From Progne subis subis (lineage: Eukaryota; Chordata; Aves; Passeriformes; Hirundinidae), in assembly GCA_022316685.1 (NCBI GenBank), contig JAKJHU010000108.1:1426001-1490000 (forward strand): DNA of 64,000 nucleotides, given 5' to 3'. Of this stretch, positions 11,996 to 57,317 are shown in pieces (positions within the stretch are counted from its first letter, which is position 1; each line of letters begins with the position of its first letter). A program made the translations under genes and the position numbers. The notes under the pieces are model-generated. The model did not search any database. It had not been told where the DNA came from and saw nothing but the letters and a program-made list of their open reading frames with translations.

Positions 11996-14900
11996 GGCCC
12001 CTTCCCATCCCCACCAGTCCTGCTGATGGTGTTTTGATGAGGTTTTTCCTTTAGAGACAGCAAAGACGTAAAGCAGGGAGACAAACTCAGCCTCCTGTGC
12101 TCTCCAATGTTCCGTGCAGGGGTTTTCACCTCAGAGCAAAGGGGCTGCTGCTTAGGTGGGCTTGTTTGTGTTCTGTCCCTCACTTAATGTGTCTCATCTA
12201 CTGAAGGCTACTCTGCAGGGGGATGTGAGGCCCTGAATGCGCTCCGGGCAATTAGGGCTCTAAAGCGTTATTTATTACAATTATTTTTTTTTTCAAAGTG
12301 GGTCAAGCCGTTTTGGCATTTCAGGCGTTGATTCCTGGTTCAATTGCAAGCCTTGGTCGCCATGGCAACTGCAGAAAGCGTTCGTCATGGCTGTGCCTTG
12401 GGCTGGATTCAAGCTGCGGGGAAGGAGCAGGAGCAGGGAGGGTTTAGAGGGGCTCGGGGCAGGGGCAGCCCTGTGCCTCCTGCGCCCATCCTCGCTGCCG
12501 CGGCGCTCGGTGAGCGGACTCGTCATTTCCTCCGTCTGCGGAGTCCTGAGCGCGAGAAATATTCAGCTTTTCCCAGTCATCAGAGAGTAGGAGGGGAATT
12601 CAGCCCCTCTGGGTTTGATATTTGTGCCGCTGACTCCAGGGAGAGCCAAAGGAGGAGCCCTTGATGTTATTTTTCCTCCCTATTTCTGCAGGGGTGAGAA
12701 TCCACACATACCTAACACGATGTATGTGGATGGATTTCCTTTTTTTTTAACTGAAAAATGAGCTTGGAAGACAGGATCTTAGCCAAGGTCGTGCTTGGCA
12801 GAGCTGGCACCAAAACGTGTGGCTATGGCAGCGTGAGCTGGGCAAAAAGAAAATTGCCAGCTCTGAGCAAGTCAGTGCTGATGCTGCTCCTGTGCAGCTT
12901 GTGACTGGAAAACCCACCTCGAGGAGCTTTGTAAGAGCGTAAAAAGACTGAAACAGCACCAAACTCTCCAGCATCTTTCATCTTGGGTTTCACCTGCAGC
13001 TGCGCCCCGGGTTTGAGCTGCTCATTCTGAGCTTCAGCTGAGCAGCAGCAAAACCTCACGAGTGCAAACTGAAAGCAAACAGAGCCTGGACTGGATCTGG
13101 CTTGGGCTTTACAGAGCTGCACTAAACTCAACCTCAAAGTGAAACTGTGAGCTCGCACAAACCGAAAATGCGTGGTAAATCGGGTTTTGCAGAGCTGGAG
13201 AGGAAAAGGTGATTACATCTGTTCAGAGAGATTTAACCCAGTGATGTGCTAGCCAGGGGCAGCGGCTTCCAATTCTTGCCTTGCGTTTTTGGGGACCTCT
13301 CACATAAACCAGCCTGTGCTGCCTCAAGCATGCTGGGGCAAGCAGGACCAGCACAGCCTCCGAATTCAGAGGTTTTAGCTGGCAGTCTGCCTCTCCTACA
13401 GTCTGTGAAAATGGCAATTCAGAGCCACGTCCATCTCTGGGACCACTGCTGGTGAACTTGGAGTCACTAATACTGCTCTGCTGGGCTGCTAAAACTGAGT
13501 TTAGCAGGAGCACAGACAAGGTGAAACACTTTTTACTGGATCAGCTGAAAATCTCAGAAGAAACCAGATGCTATTTTTAATACTTCAGTAAACTAAGAAA
13601 TCCCTGATAATTTTACTTCACTAAACTGCTGCAGGCAGTGCTGCTGGGGGAATGGTCCAGATCACTTTTTGATTTGTCTTTTGCTTCAATTATTGTTTGG
13701 GAGGGATTGAATCTTGAATATTGCTAGTTATTGGTGCAGTGGTTTAGCATTCAATATTCCTGTGCCTTGTCCAGGGAAAGGGAGGGCACAGGACAAGGTG
13801 GTGTGACAATATTTCACTTGGGGAGGTGCCACTGCTCCTTGTGAAGAACCCCAAGCCAAGGGGGAATTGCTCTGCCTGTCTTTGCACTGGAGCTGCCTTG
13901 GGGTTGAGGTGATATTTGAGCAGGTTTTTTGTTGGTCTATATCTATATTTTCTCATCCTGCTGAGTAGAACTAGAACAGAGTTTAGCTGAATCCACCTTC
14001 CTGCCTACAGAACATTCTGCAAGCCCATTTTCCCCAGCCTGTTCGTTATCTGTTTGAAATTCCACACTTTGTAGTGGTGAAAGCATCTTCTCAGGGGCTC
14101 CTGTGAAGCTCCATGCTGCTCTTCCTGCCCGGTGCCAGCTCCCAGGAAATCTGATTCTGGCCCTGCTTGCATAAGCAGCTTGGCTCCCTGCAGGCTGCTC
14201 GGGGAGCGTTTCATCACTTGTGAGTTGACACAAGCAGTGAGCAAATAAAGGATCATTCACGAGGCCAGCTCATCCAAAACCAAACCAGCCCAAACCTGGT
14301 GGCTGCTGCAGGAGTGTGTTACACCGGTTGCTCACGCCTGACTAACGCTTGTGCAATGGCTTTTGGCGTCCTCAGAGCTCAGATGGGATGGGGATGGTTT
14401 TTATCTGGGAATCAATGGGACCTCGGGCACGTGTTCGGCTCCTCTAGAGTCTCAGGGAGGAAATGTCCCATTAGGAGCGCCTTGCTGTGCATCGTTGTGA
14501 TTGCTGGATGTAATTTGCCTTCAGTCACGGGTTGTAACAACTTCTTTAATTCAGTCCCTTGCAGCTGTAATTCCTGAGTCCTTTTCCTGCTGCCTGTGCT
14601 GGCAGATGTGGCCTGTTTGGTGCTGCTCAAGATAATGGGATGCTGAAGGAGTTTTCACAGATCCAATCCCTGGAGCAGCCCAGGCTCCTCTGTAACCTGC
14701 TGACTTGAGCAGGAGAAGCTGGAAAAGCCTTGAGGATGTCTGGACTGGTCAGAAATAGATTTGGCTCCTGAAGGAAATGAGTGACGGAGGGGGAGAAAAA
14801 ATAAATGGGTGTAGTGTGTGGCTTTTTGAAGAGTCTGGCAGGAAGGAGAGGAATCAAAAGAGAAGGAGCAGTGAGGAAATCGGAGTTTTCCTGTTCTGTG

Positions 14901-15660
14901 TTAGTATGTACGTTGCTGGCTTGCTGATCTAGGTGCTGAGGCATTTGCTGAGGAAAGAGGATGAGGAGTTCCATTCCCCTCATCATTTCTGTAAAACTCT
15001 GAAAGGCCTTACTTTTCCCATTGTGAAAGAGGAACTTCATTTAATTTAATGTTATTTATTTTTAATCACAAAGGCGTTCAGGTCATGGCAAACCATTTCC
15101 ATGCCCATTTCACGTGGGAAGGGATGGTTCTGTACAGGAAATGCTGCATTGAATGTCATCACAGCTCCCCTCCCGGAGCACCAGCGTTTCTGATGCTCTG
15201 TGTTTCTGTGATGGGGTGTTTCTGAAAGGTGTGACCCCGTTTTTCGTGCATCCTGTTGAGAAGAGCTGCACTGACAGAGGAGGGGCAGAGCAAGGCTGCA
15301 CTGAGAGCACGCCGAGGGGAGAACACACCTCTCTTGAGTGCACATCTGACTTTCCTAAGCTCAGATCATCATTTGAAGCTCTGCGAGCCCGCAGCAGTCA
15401 ACGAGTTCATTCTCGTGGGCGCTGCTCTGTGGTCTGAGGGGTTGAAGGGTGGGTGGAGAAAGGCGCTGCCAGCAGTTCCTCTGCCTCTGCTACACGAGAG
15501 CTGCCTGAATCCACCGGGGGCAGGGGTTGGGTTGCTCAGGAAGCGGCTCTGCGTGCCGTGCCTCCTGCGGGGGAGCCCCGCGGGCGCTGCCCGGCTCGGG
15601 GTGCAGCTGTTGGGCCCCGCAGATGGTTTAACCCCGCTCTCTGCTCCTTTCCCCCCGCAG

Positions 15661-48553
<32,893 letters not shown>

Positions 48554-48596
48554 CAGGCAGGAATGCAGGAGGCCAGAGGACGGTGTGCAATATGTG

Positions 48597-48612
48597 TAAA
48601 TAGGATATATAA

Positions 48613-48655
<43 letters not shown>

Positions 48656-48735
48656 GATATAAATATATATATTATATACAGATTTTAAGAGAAAAAAAAT
48701 AGGAAAAAAAAAAAAAAGCAAAAAAAAAAAAAGCC
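48597..48735 (+). repeat. (TA)n plus A-rich tract in the 3'UTR
   Basis: A (TA)n run (48601-48680, with CACACACA inside) is followed by A-tracts up to about 48733. It starts only about 45 bases past the GRAMD1B stop codon. Confidence 0.9.
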
Positions 48736-50390
48736 TGAAGAGGGGAAGGAGTGACCTCCAACACTGGCTGAACTGGAGTGTCTCTGGGGGGGTGTGTGTG
48801 TGGGAGGGCTGTGCTCTCCCAGCACTGAGGTGTGCGTGGGGCCGTGCCCAGCTCTGCTCCCTGGGCGCGTGCACTGCTCCCCTGTAATATTCCTGTCCGT
48901 CCGTCTGTCTGTCTGTCCTGGTTTCGTTGTCTCAAAGGGAAGCATCAGCGTGAGTGCCCCCTCTGCCCGTCCCTGTCCCCTCGCTGCGCATGGAGGTCCC
49001 TGGCTCGCTCTGTTTATCTCTCCAGGGGGACACTGTCACCTCCCTCACCTTGCTGGCTTCAAGGCACCGAGGTTTTGGCAACCCCTTGCAGATCTGCTTT
49101 GGAGAGCAGCGGGAGCTGCTGTGGCTCTGTGCAGGGCGGATCCCCCCCGGCAGGCCCCTGCTGGGAGCAGAGATTTGCTGCCAGGGCCGGGCTGGCTCGG
49201 AGAGCAAAGCACAGAGCGTGGCCGAGCTGCCATCCCTTCCTCAAACGCCCATCTGCTGCCTGGATGCTGCAGTGAGAGCCAGGGGAGTGTCTGCCTCCAA
49301 GGTGTGTGGGAGGGGAGAGCCGCCCCCGTGACAGTGTCCCCTTCCCCTGCTCTGCTTTCTGTGTGCTCGGGCCCCTGCCGCTGAGCCCGTCCCTGTGGGG
49401 TCTGCATCGGTGCTGGAATCGCCGCGGTGGGAGCACTCAAATTTAAACAGAAAACCGGAATTGGGATGGGTTTGCAACCGCTCCCACTGCCCAGCCTCAG
49501 CAAATCTCTCTCCTGTTCGTTCAGCCAGCTCTTGTCGTGTAAAATCCCTGGGAAAAGCAGCAGCTTCCTTTCCTTGCCTGGGATAAATTGACATAGTTGT
49601 ATCTCTGCAGCAACAGCCGTCACTGTGGATATCTATGTGTGACTGCATCTGTAGAGCAACAAGGCTTCCAAAAATCCAGGAGAGGTCAGGAGGGGTGGCA
49701 GGGACCGAGGGAGGGAAGGAAAAAGGGCCCATCAGAGGGTGGCAGGGCAGGGCTGGGTGTGAGGTGCCGCAGGGGTGTCCCCAGCAGCTGGGCAGCGCAG
49801 CTCTGGGGGTCAGCCAGGAGGCAGAGCTGCACCAAAAGAAAGCCAGTGTGGGTTTCCAGTTGTTCTGGGGGATAATTCCGGACTCCATTAGCAGCCAGAT
49901 GAGGAAGAGGGACAGCTTGGCTGTGCTGTGCGATGCACAAACTCCACGGGGACTGCTGGGGATGCAGGCTGCTTCTTGAAGCGTTTAATAAATGCTTTGG
50001 CCTCTTCCCCAGCCAGGTAGATGAGGAGAATGTGAGTCCCACTTTGTCCAACGCTGGGATTTTTCCACCTTCTGACTGGCGGCGGGGAGGCAGCTGCACA
50101 TTCCAGTTTGGAAATGGTGCAGTTGTGGCTCCCCCATTGCCTCCAGGACCAGTAACTGGTCTCACACAGAATATCCCCAGTGCAGTCTGAGGAAAACCCT
50201 CTCAAGCTCCCACTTTCCAGCTAGGGAAAGGCAGGATGCAGGAACGAGCTGCTGATTTCTCCCGAGCTGCCTGCAACCCCCATGCCCACACAAGACTCAA
50301 GTGCAGGAGCAAGGATGAGGCCAGGCTGTCAAAAGGACATTCCAGACTGTGAAAGCAAAGCCCAGCTGGGGAAAACCGGAGAGTGCTGTG

Positions 50391-50412
50391 TATTTATGAC
50401 TATTTATTTAAT
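50391..50412 (+). promoter_or_regulatory. Candidate AU-rich element
   Basis: Three ATTTA pentamers, two of them overlapping, occur at 50392, 50402 and 50406 within TATTTATGACTATTTATTTA. Such elements can control mRNA stability. Function is inferred. Confidence 0.4.
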
Positions 50413-53400
50413 TTAATGCTGCTGACTACTGTACTGCTCCCTGACTTTTTTCCCAGGGAGGCTGCTGAAATGGCTGCTGTACTGTGAAATTGAGGTGCTA
50501 GGGCCTGGGAAGGGTTTTCTGTGGCTCCTTTTCTCCCCTGTGACTTGCCAGACTGTCCCAGAGTCCCCCTTCCCCTCTCAGCCACCCCCACAATTGCTAA
50601 GCACACAAAATTCCCCCGCTGCTGGAATTTCCCTCTGCTAGAATTTAATTTCGAGCACCAAGCAGGACGGCACAGAGGAAGCCTTGGGCTTCACCCTGCC
50701 CGTGGCAGGAAAGAGAAAAAGCACACTGGGAAAGAGGAGCCTGGGAAGTGGGGTGTCCTCCACCTGGAGACAGAGAAATCAGAGAGGCTCACAGATAAAC
50801 GCTCACCAGTATCACGTTCTCTCTGTTAGGGAGGCTGGGAGCCCTTTTCCTCATCCTGAATCCGTTCTCCTGTGCACATTTCCAGCTGCAGGGATGTTCC
50901 CTCAGGCTGACAGAACTGCACAAGCTCTGTTAAATCAGAGCCAGGCAGCTGTCGCAATCCCAACACTAATATTTGTCCCGCCTGCAGATTAGAGTGGGTT
51001 TTTCACCCTTTGACACCTGTCCTGACACTCAGCAGTGTGAAATCCTTCAGTAAGAGCACAAGGGCACCAAGCACAACCTGGTGCTGCAGTGTCCTTCACA
51101 CGGAGGGAGGTTTCTCTTTAAAGCCTTAAGGTTTTGGGGTTTTTCCAGTTACTTTTTCCCACCTGGCAGCTAGCCTGGCTTGGAGTTGAATGGGATTCAT
51201 GATCTTTTTTTTTTCTTTTTTTTTTTTGTATCTTAATCTTTCACAGTAGAAATTAAAAGGAGAAAAGCAAGGTCTTAAGGCACTAATGGCAAGGGTTTGG
51301 ACAAAACCTTGGAGTGTTTTCACTTCCTCTGGAGAGCTGGGATGGGAATCATCTGCCCCTGGCCAGTCCCAGCTGACAGGTTAATTCCTCCTGGAGCCAG
51401 AGATGATTTTGGATTACATTTCCTGGAGGGATCAGTAGCAGTTTCTAGGAGTGAGAGGTCTGAATAGTGTCACAGTGGGTGGTGCTTCCCTCAGCACTCA
51501 CAGCCAGGCCTGCCTTCCACCATCAGCCTCTTGCTTCTCCCCTTGCTCACCTGTGCCAGAAATCCTCCTGGATTCTTTCCAGGGCAGGTGCATTTCCCCT
51601 CCCAGTCTGGCCTTTCCACCTGCACATCTGGGATTTCATTTGCAGGATCTGAACAACCACAAAACCGGGGAATTTTTTGTCGTCGTTGTTTTTAAAGGCT
51701 TTTCTCCAGCCAAGCGTGCAGAGGCAATGCCAACGGCTCGTAGCCTAAATCCTGCCAAGGAAGATGCTCCCTGTTGGGAGGAGGGAGAAGGGGGAGCAGG
51801 AGGCTCTGATCCACCAGTTTGTGACATCCTCACTGATCTTACCTTGGCACAGCCTCTGATAAATACACACCTTCCAGAGCTTATCTTACACAGTCCTGGC
51901 AGCTGGGTGAGTGGGTTTGAGTCCTGGGTAACTGCCAGGCATGCCCAGGGTGGGTTCCAGAGGTTTCTACAGCAGCAGCTGCCTGTGAAGCCTCGGAAGG
52001 ACCGAAAACCAGGATACTCCTGGTGAGCTGCCCAAGGTGGGGGCACTGCACATTCCAGATAGTAAATTTGGTGAAATAAAAGATAGGAAGGCGCTTGCAG
52101 TGAAGGAGTTAGCTATGGGTTAGCAGGATGATGAGCTTTGGTGGTGCTCTGCACTGGCGGCACTCTTCAGTCAGAAAACGCTGCTGTTAACTCATATTAA
52201 CCGATACTAACTTCTGCCTAAACCCTCCTGGCTCCCTCAAATCCTTTGGGAGAGGAGAAGAAAGGCACGTGACTTTGCTGTCCCCTGTTCTGCTGTGACA
52301 CAGGGGCTGCATTTACACCTCTGGCTGCTGTCCCTGCCTGCTGGGTGACACCCGACCCTGCCTGGCTGCTTCTGATCCTAAAAACAGAAACCTCAGGGAC
52401 AGGAAATGTCTTTAGTCTAACACTGGATTGGAAGAGGAAAGGTCTCAAAGCTCAAGGCTTTGCTGGATTTGGAGCCCTGGAGGCACAAAAGTGCCTCTGA
52501 AATAACAGGATGTGTTTTTAACATACCTGAAGTAATAGGGAGATCCCCTCTAGGGATGCCAGTCCTGGAATGCTAATCCCTGTCCTTATCAGACAGTTTC
52601 AGCAGCTCACCTGGGTGTAGATAAGGACAGACTTTTCAGCCTCCTTGGCTCCTCAGCACTGTCCTGGTGGCCACATAGGAGCTTTCTCTTACCTTTATGC
52701 AAGAAGGTAGAAATTTCTTTTCCAGAGAGTGACTGGAGGCACCTCTGGTCTGGGAACTTGAGAGCTTTTTGGATTTGCTCTGGTGTGCTGCAGCAGCTGC
52801 TCTCCCCAGGAGCACTGTCATGCAGCACCTGCTCCTCCCCACGAGCACAGAAACAAACTCCTGATTTACAGCTGGAACTGTCAGGTTCTACGTTACACAG
52901 AAAATCAGTCTTAAAATCGCTGTTTAAAGCAACAGTGCCTGGCTCAGGGGAGGCAGCTCCGTCCTGTCTGCCCAGGCAGCTGCTGCCACCCCCAGCTCTG
53001 GGCAGATCAGTGCTTCCTGCACTGCCTGCTCAGCTCCAAGGGGCTCTCCCGCGGGATCTGTGCCAGGCTGCCACCGACATGGCCCCTGGCACAGCCACCT
53101 GGGCTCTGGCTTCATCTCTTCAGCCTCAGCACCACTTCAAATACCCGGCAGGGGCTTGCTTAAAACCCAGCTCAGAGCAGAGGCTCTGGAAGCAAAGCTC
53201 CCGAGGGAAGCTGCTCACAGAGCACCTGTGGCAGTGTGGTTCCTGTGCTGATTTGCCAGCCTGTTTCCCCCCGACACGCTCTCATCTCTGTGCTTTGCAG
53301 TCTCTCCAGCACGAGTCTCCCTGTGCCATAAAACCGCTCTTGTCCCGGATGTGCACGCTGGCCAAATCATCTCGTGTCCTGGGCGACTGCTGATCGAGGC

Positions 53401-53813
53401 CATTCCCTGATCTAGGCAGACAGCGTGGGCTTCTTCTAGCATGGACCCGTGGCATGCCGTGCCCTCCTCCTCTCCCACGCGTTTTGCAGTGCTTGCTATG
53501 GCTTTTCCCTGTCCCCTCCCACCTCTGCTGCTGGACAATCATTACCTGTGTCATAGATGGTCTGACCTGGTGCTGTCCCTGCCTGCCTTCCCCTCCTGCG
53601 GTCTGTATGCTCTTCAAGTGAATGTGGTTTATTTTATTTTTTATTTTATTTTATTTTTCAGTAGGGAAAAGGACTTCCTTCTGCTGAAGGAATTATATTT
53701 GCACATGGCTCGGGGAGGTTCCTCCTCCGGCCGTTTCTGTTACCTCACTCATTTAGGCCAATTCCATTGCTAACGTTCAAGGCCACCTTCCCTGTCCCAA
53801 ACCGTGAGAGTAG

Positions 53814-53862
53814 GTAGGGAATAAACCCCAGTAGGGAATAAACCCCAGTAAGGAGCAAACCC
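53814..53862 (+). repeat. Short tandem repeat, period about 19 bp
   Basis: GTAGGGAATAAACCCCA recurs twice and then a diverged third time. It contains AATAAA hexamers that are probably fortuitous. Confidence 0.85.
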
Positions 53863-54552
53863 CGACGTGCAGCGGCGTGGAATCAGGATTTGGGAGAGCA
53901 GCTGTCACAGCTCCATCCAGCAGGGAGGTGGAGCCTGGGCCGTGCACGTCATCCCCACCTCCACGTTCCCACCTCCCGGGAAATGGCCCTTGGAGAGCAG
54001 GGATGGAGTCGCCCACCCGGCTCTGGGCTGGATGTGGAGGGAGGGAAGAGCAGCAGAGCGGTGGCAGCGTCACAGCACCTCTGGGACATCACCATTCCAG
54101 TGGGATTTCATCTCCCACCACGTGCTCCAGGGCTGGAGAAAGCTGCTAAGACCCTGGGGCGTGTTCTCCCTGCCTGGATCCTGCAATTCCTGTGCGCAGC
54201 CGATGATGAACGAGGACCTGCTCTCCTCAGCACGGCACAGGAGCGGGTCCTACAACCACCACAGGCACGTGCTTCCCTCCTGGAATCCCTCCAGAGCCCG
54301 GGAAGCAGGGGACTGATGGCTGAGGTGACTCTGGGGTGGGTGGGGGAAGGATTGTGGGTTTGTTTTAGGAGTTGTCCCGACTGTCAGAAACTTTGCGCTG
54401 TGCGCAAAAGAACCACAAAGAAAAATAAAACAAAACAAAAAACCCAACCCGCGGTTAAAAATCGATACTGGAACGTGCTGGAATGTAGGAATTGTACAGG
54501 CTCTGCAGCCAAACTCCGTGTAAGTAGTTAGTACCATGGAAGTACGGTATCA

Positions 54553-54600
54553 ATTAAAAAATCTATCCAACAACCAGCGTGGCTCTTGGTTCTTTTTATT
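54553..54600. terminator. Opposed poly(A) signals: GRAMD1B (+) and SCN3B (-)
   Basis: ATTAAA on the + strand at 54553-54558 and AATAAA on the - strand (TTTATT at 54595-54600) face each other. In the 54601-57253 stretch I see no other minus-strand AATAAA, so this is the first canonical signal after the SCN3B stop. A minus-strand ATTAAA also occurs at 54705-54710. Confidence 0.45.
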
Positions 54601-57253
54601 ATCCTGCCTATTCCGGAGTCTCCTCTCTCCTTCCAAACACACACACACACATACAGAGTTTGTGCCGGGACCATCTCTTCCAGGCCTTGAAAAATCACCA
54701 ATTTTTTAATTATTATTACTTTTTTTCCCCTGTGAGATTGCACCCCGTTTCCTCCTGCTTGGAACACCACGTGGCAGTGGTCACCTCTGTCTGCAGGAAT
54801 TGGGAAAGTGAAAGATTTGTCCAAAAGCGAAAGAGCATCTGCGGAAGATGCCTATGGGATACAGGGAGGTGCAGGACAAGGGGACGGCCCGTTCTTTACC
54901 ACCTGAGGTAGCTCTCAAGAAGTTCTTGGGTTCACTCCTTTTTGGATTTAACAGTAGGACACCGGAGGGTTATCCGTGGTTCTCAGGGACTGAGGAGCAG
55001 AGCTGAAGTGGGAGAGAGGTGTCCTAAAATTCACCGTGGGCTCAATGCCATGGGCAGTGCTGGAAACCCCAGTTACAACCCAGTCCTTCCTCTGTCGAGT
55101 TCAGGATTCTGCCAGGCAAACTGGGATAGGGAGAAAGATGACGTCCAGCTGAATTCAAAGAGGAGCTGCTTGGATAAGCTTTTGGACATCCCAGTTTTTT
55201 GGGAGCTGGTGCCCAGACTATGAGTGTGCTTCATCTTGAAAATGTGCTCCCCTTGCCAGGCTTGGCTCTGGATTTGGGAGCAATCCTACTACCAGGGCTG
55301 CTCTGGAGTAGTTTACTAAAGACACCCGCTCTAAAAAAAGGGTTTTGAATGAGTGCCAGTTGGAAATCTGGCCTGGGCCTGACTTACAGACGGGGTAATT
55401 TCTGTGATTTTTAGCCAACACTGTAAAAAGCAGCAGAACAAAGCAGAGGGGATTCCGTGGGTGGGGAGCATGCCTGGAGTCACGAGCACTTTGGAACCAC
55501 TTGCAAGCAGTCAGTGGAGCAGAATTTGTCGACTCTGGCAAAGCAGCACAGGCTCCATTGCAGCAGGGGTGTCACAACTCTGCCGTACAACAAATCAAAC
55601 CTTCCCCCAAACCTGGTTTTACGGCACAATTCCAATGTTTCCTGCTTTTTCCCCCTTCCAACCCCAGCTGTTGAGCTCAACTGGTCGGCTCTGAAGGGCA
55701 GAAAACAATTTTTACTCTGCTTAACCCTCAGAAAAGGTGAATTTGCATAAGAAAGACAGAATTTCCAGGGTGATTCCTGGGCAACAGAGGATCATTTAGG
55801 ACGAACCCGGACTATTAATACTGGTGATTAATTACCTCAGGAGAGAATTAGGATTAACGGAGTGTTTCTCTGTCTATCCCTCTAGATGGTGCTGCTACAG
55901 CACCAAAGAACCATCACAGTTATAGAAGTGCAACCATTTTACTGAGCTGCCATCCTGTGAGGGCTTTGCATCCTGTTTATCTCTCCTGCCTACCAGCATG
56001 AGGCTGCCTTCCTTTCTGGGGTTTCCCAGGAAAAGCTGGATCCCTTGTCCTTCTGCCTTGCAGGACGTGGCTCTGCAGGTTCCTCCCTGCACTGTACTCC
56101 AGGAGCAAACCTGCTGTGCCAGGCAGCTGGGAGGGGGTGAGGGCTTTGACACCTGATAAATGAGAGGGATTCTTATACTGACATCATCCTGCTTCCCTTC
56201 AGGATCTGTATTCTCAATTCCCTCCAAAAGGAAGTGTGGACATGGCACAGGGACCTGGCCTTCCTACTATACATTTCCAATTTTAGGGTATTACAGTCCT
56301 CACTCTACTCTGCTTATGCATGGACAGCCTAAAAATCAGAGTGACTTCATTAATTAATTAAATTCTTCCTGTTTTAACACTGAGAAAACTCTTGAGCCAC
56401 AGTAGGTGGTGGGATAACCCCCTAAGAGAGCCTTGTTCACAGTCCTGCAGCTCAGAGCAACGTGCCACACATACCCTTAACCTCTGCAATGGAGAAGCAG
56501 CACATTTAGCAAATAAAGGTGGTGGTGAGAGCAGCTGAGAAGTGACAGGTAACATTTACAAAGCCATTGAGGTGATGGTGGAACAGAAACTGGGGAAGGA
56601 GCCGTGCTGCCCACTCCCCTGTGCCGTTTGCTCGGCATGCTTCCACGGAGGAGTCCTTCAGCACCAGGGCTGGCAGCTCAGCTGGGCTCGTGGGACCAAA
56701 GTCAAGGCTGTACAGAGTCCGAGGCAAATGGAAGAGGATTTACACTTCCCCGCATTCCTCCCGATGGCGCAGAGCTCCCCTCAAACCCGGCTGGCGTGGC
56801 ATGGTCCTTCTGTCCTCAGAGCCCCTGCAAGGGAGACAATTCCTCTTGGACCTCACGGGAGCGAGGAGTCAGCACAGGAACGGGAGAGTAAAAGATCCAG
56901 ACTTCAATCTTTAGTGCACAAACTCCTTCCTAGAACGTGTGTCCTTCGGAGATAGAGCCCTTCGAGTCCTTCATGCCCTTGTGCAGGGGAAAGTGAAGAT
57001 TCCCAGCTCCACAGCAGTAGGTAAAGGAGGCATAAATACTTGTTGATTTGGGGGTTCAAGCAATACAAGTACACCCCGCACCTAAAGACACCTGTATGGC
57101 TTCTAAAATCTCTGGGGAATTTCCAGAGGAGCACAGGCACACTCCAGGAGTCCCCAGCCCCACCACAAGGAAGCTGAGGGGTGGCCAGACACTAGGAGTG
57201 ACCACCTCTTCATGACCCACCTCGGTGCCGTTGGCTCCGCTGCCTCCTCCCTG
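54575..57253 (-). other. SCN3B: Probable SCN3B 3'UTR
   Basis: About 2.7 kb follow the TAG stop on the minus strand with no further coding exon. The distal end is set by the candidate AATAAA at 54595-54600. Mammalian SCN3B also has a long 3'UTR, from memory. Confidence 0.45.
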
Positions 57254-57317
57254 CTACTCCTCCACAGGCACAGCACAGTTCTCCTTGTTTTCCGACGGAA
57301 TCGCCAGATAGTCTGTC
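57254..57317 (-). CDS. SCN3B: SCN3B coding exon 5 (tail and stop)
   Basis: On the minus strand: CTCCAG/ acceptor, then TDYLAIPSENKENCAVPVEE and TAG at 57256-57254. The tail is near-identical to the mammalian one as I recall it (S to T and S to C changes). Confidence 0.96.

Larger units (their letters stand above)
7116..15660 (+). other. Large 5' intron region of GRAMD1B
   Basis: Intron-like sequence between the candidate first exon and the first certain coding exon. It holds an (ATTTT)n run at 7663-7686, an antisense CR1 fragment at about 11645-11995, and a small CpG-rich patch near 12400-12560 with a GTGAGC donor-like site. I see no coding exon that splices in frame to 15661. Confidence 0.55.
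48554..54575 (+). other. GRAMD1B: Probable GRAMD1B 3'UTR
   Basis: About 6 kb without coding exons lie downstream of the stop. AATAAA occurs at 49987 and 52075, and ATTAAA at 54553. The last is followed by a GT-rich stretch (TGGCTCTTGGTTCTTTTT), as expected downstream of a cleavage site. A long 3'UTR is typical of this gene family. The true end is inferred, and earlier sites may also be used. Confidence 0.5.

Noticed and set aside
12387..12510. Possible alternative GRAMD1B first coding exon (ATG at 12387, donor-like GTGAGC near 12510)
   Set aside because: Joined to 15661 at that donor it would be in the wrong phase and meet TAA after three codons. CpG richness is modest.
53825..53845. AATAAA hexamers in the 19-bp repeat as a GRAMD1B poly(A) site
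   Set aside because: They are part of a tandem repeat and have no GT-rich element just downstream. The 54553 signal fits better.
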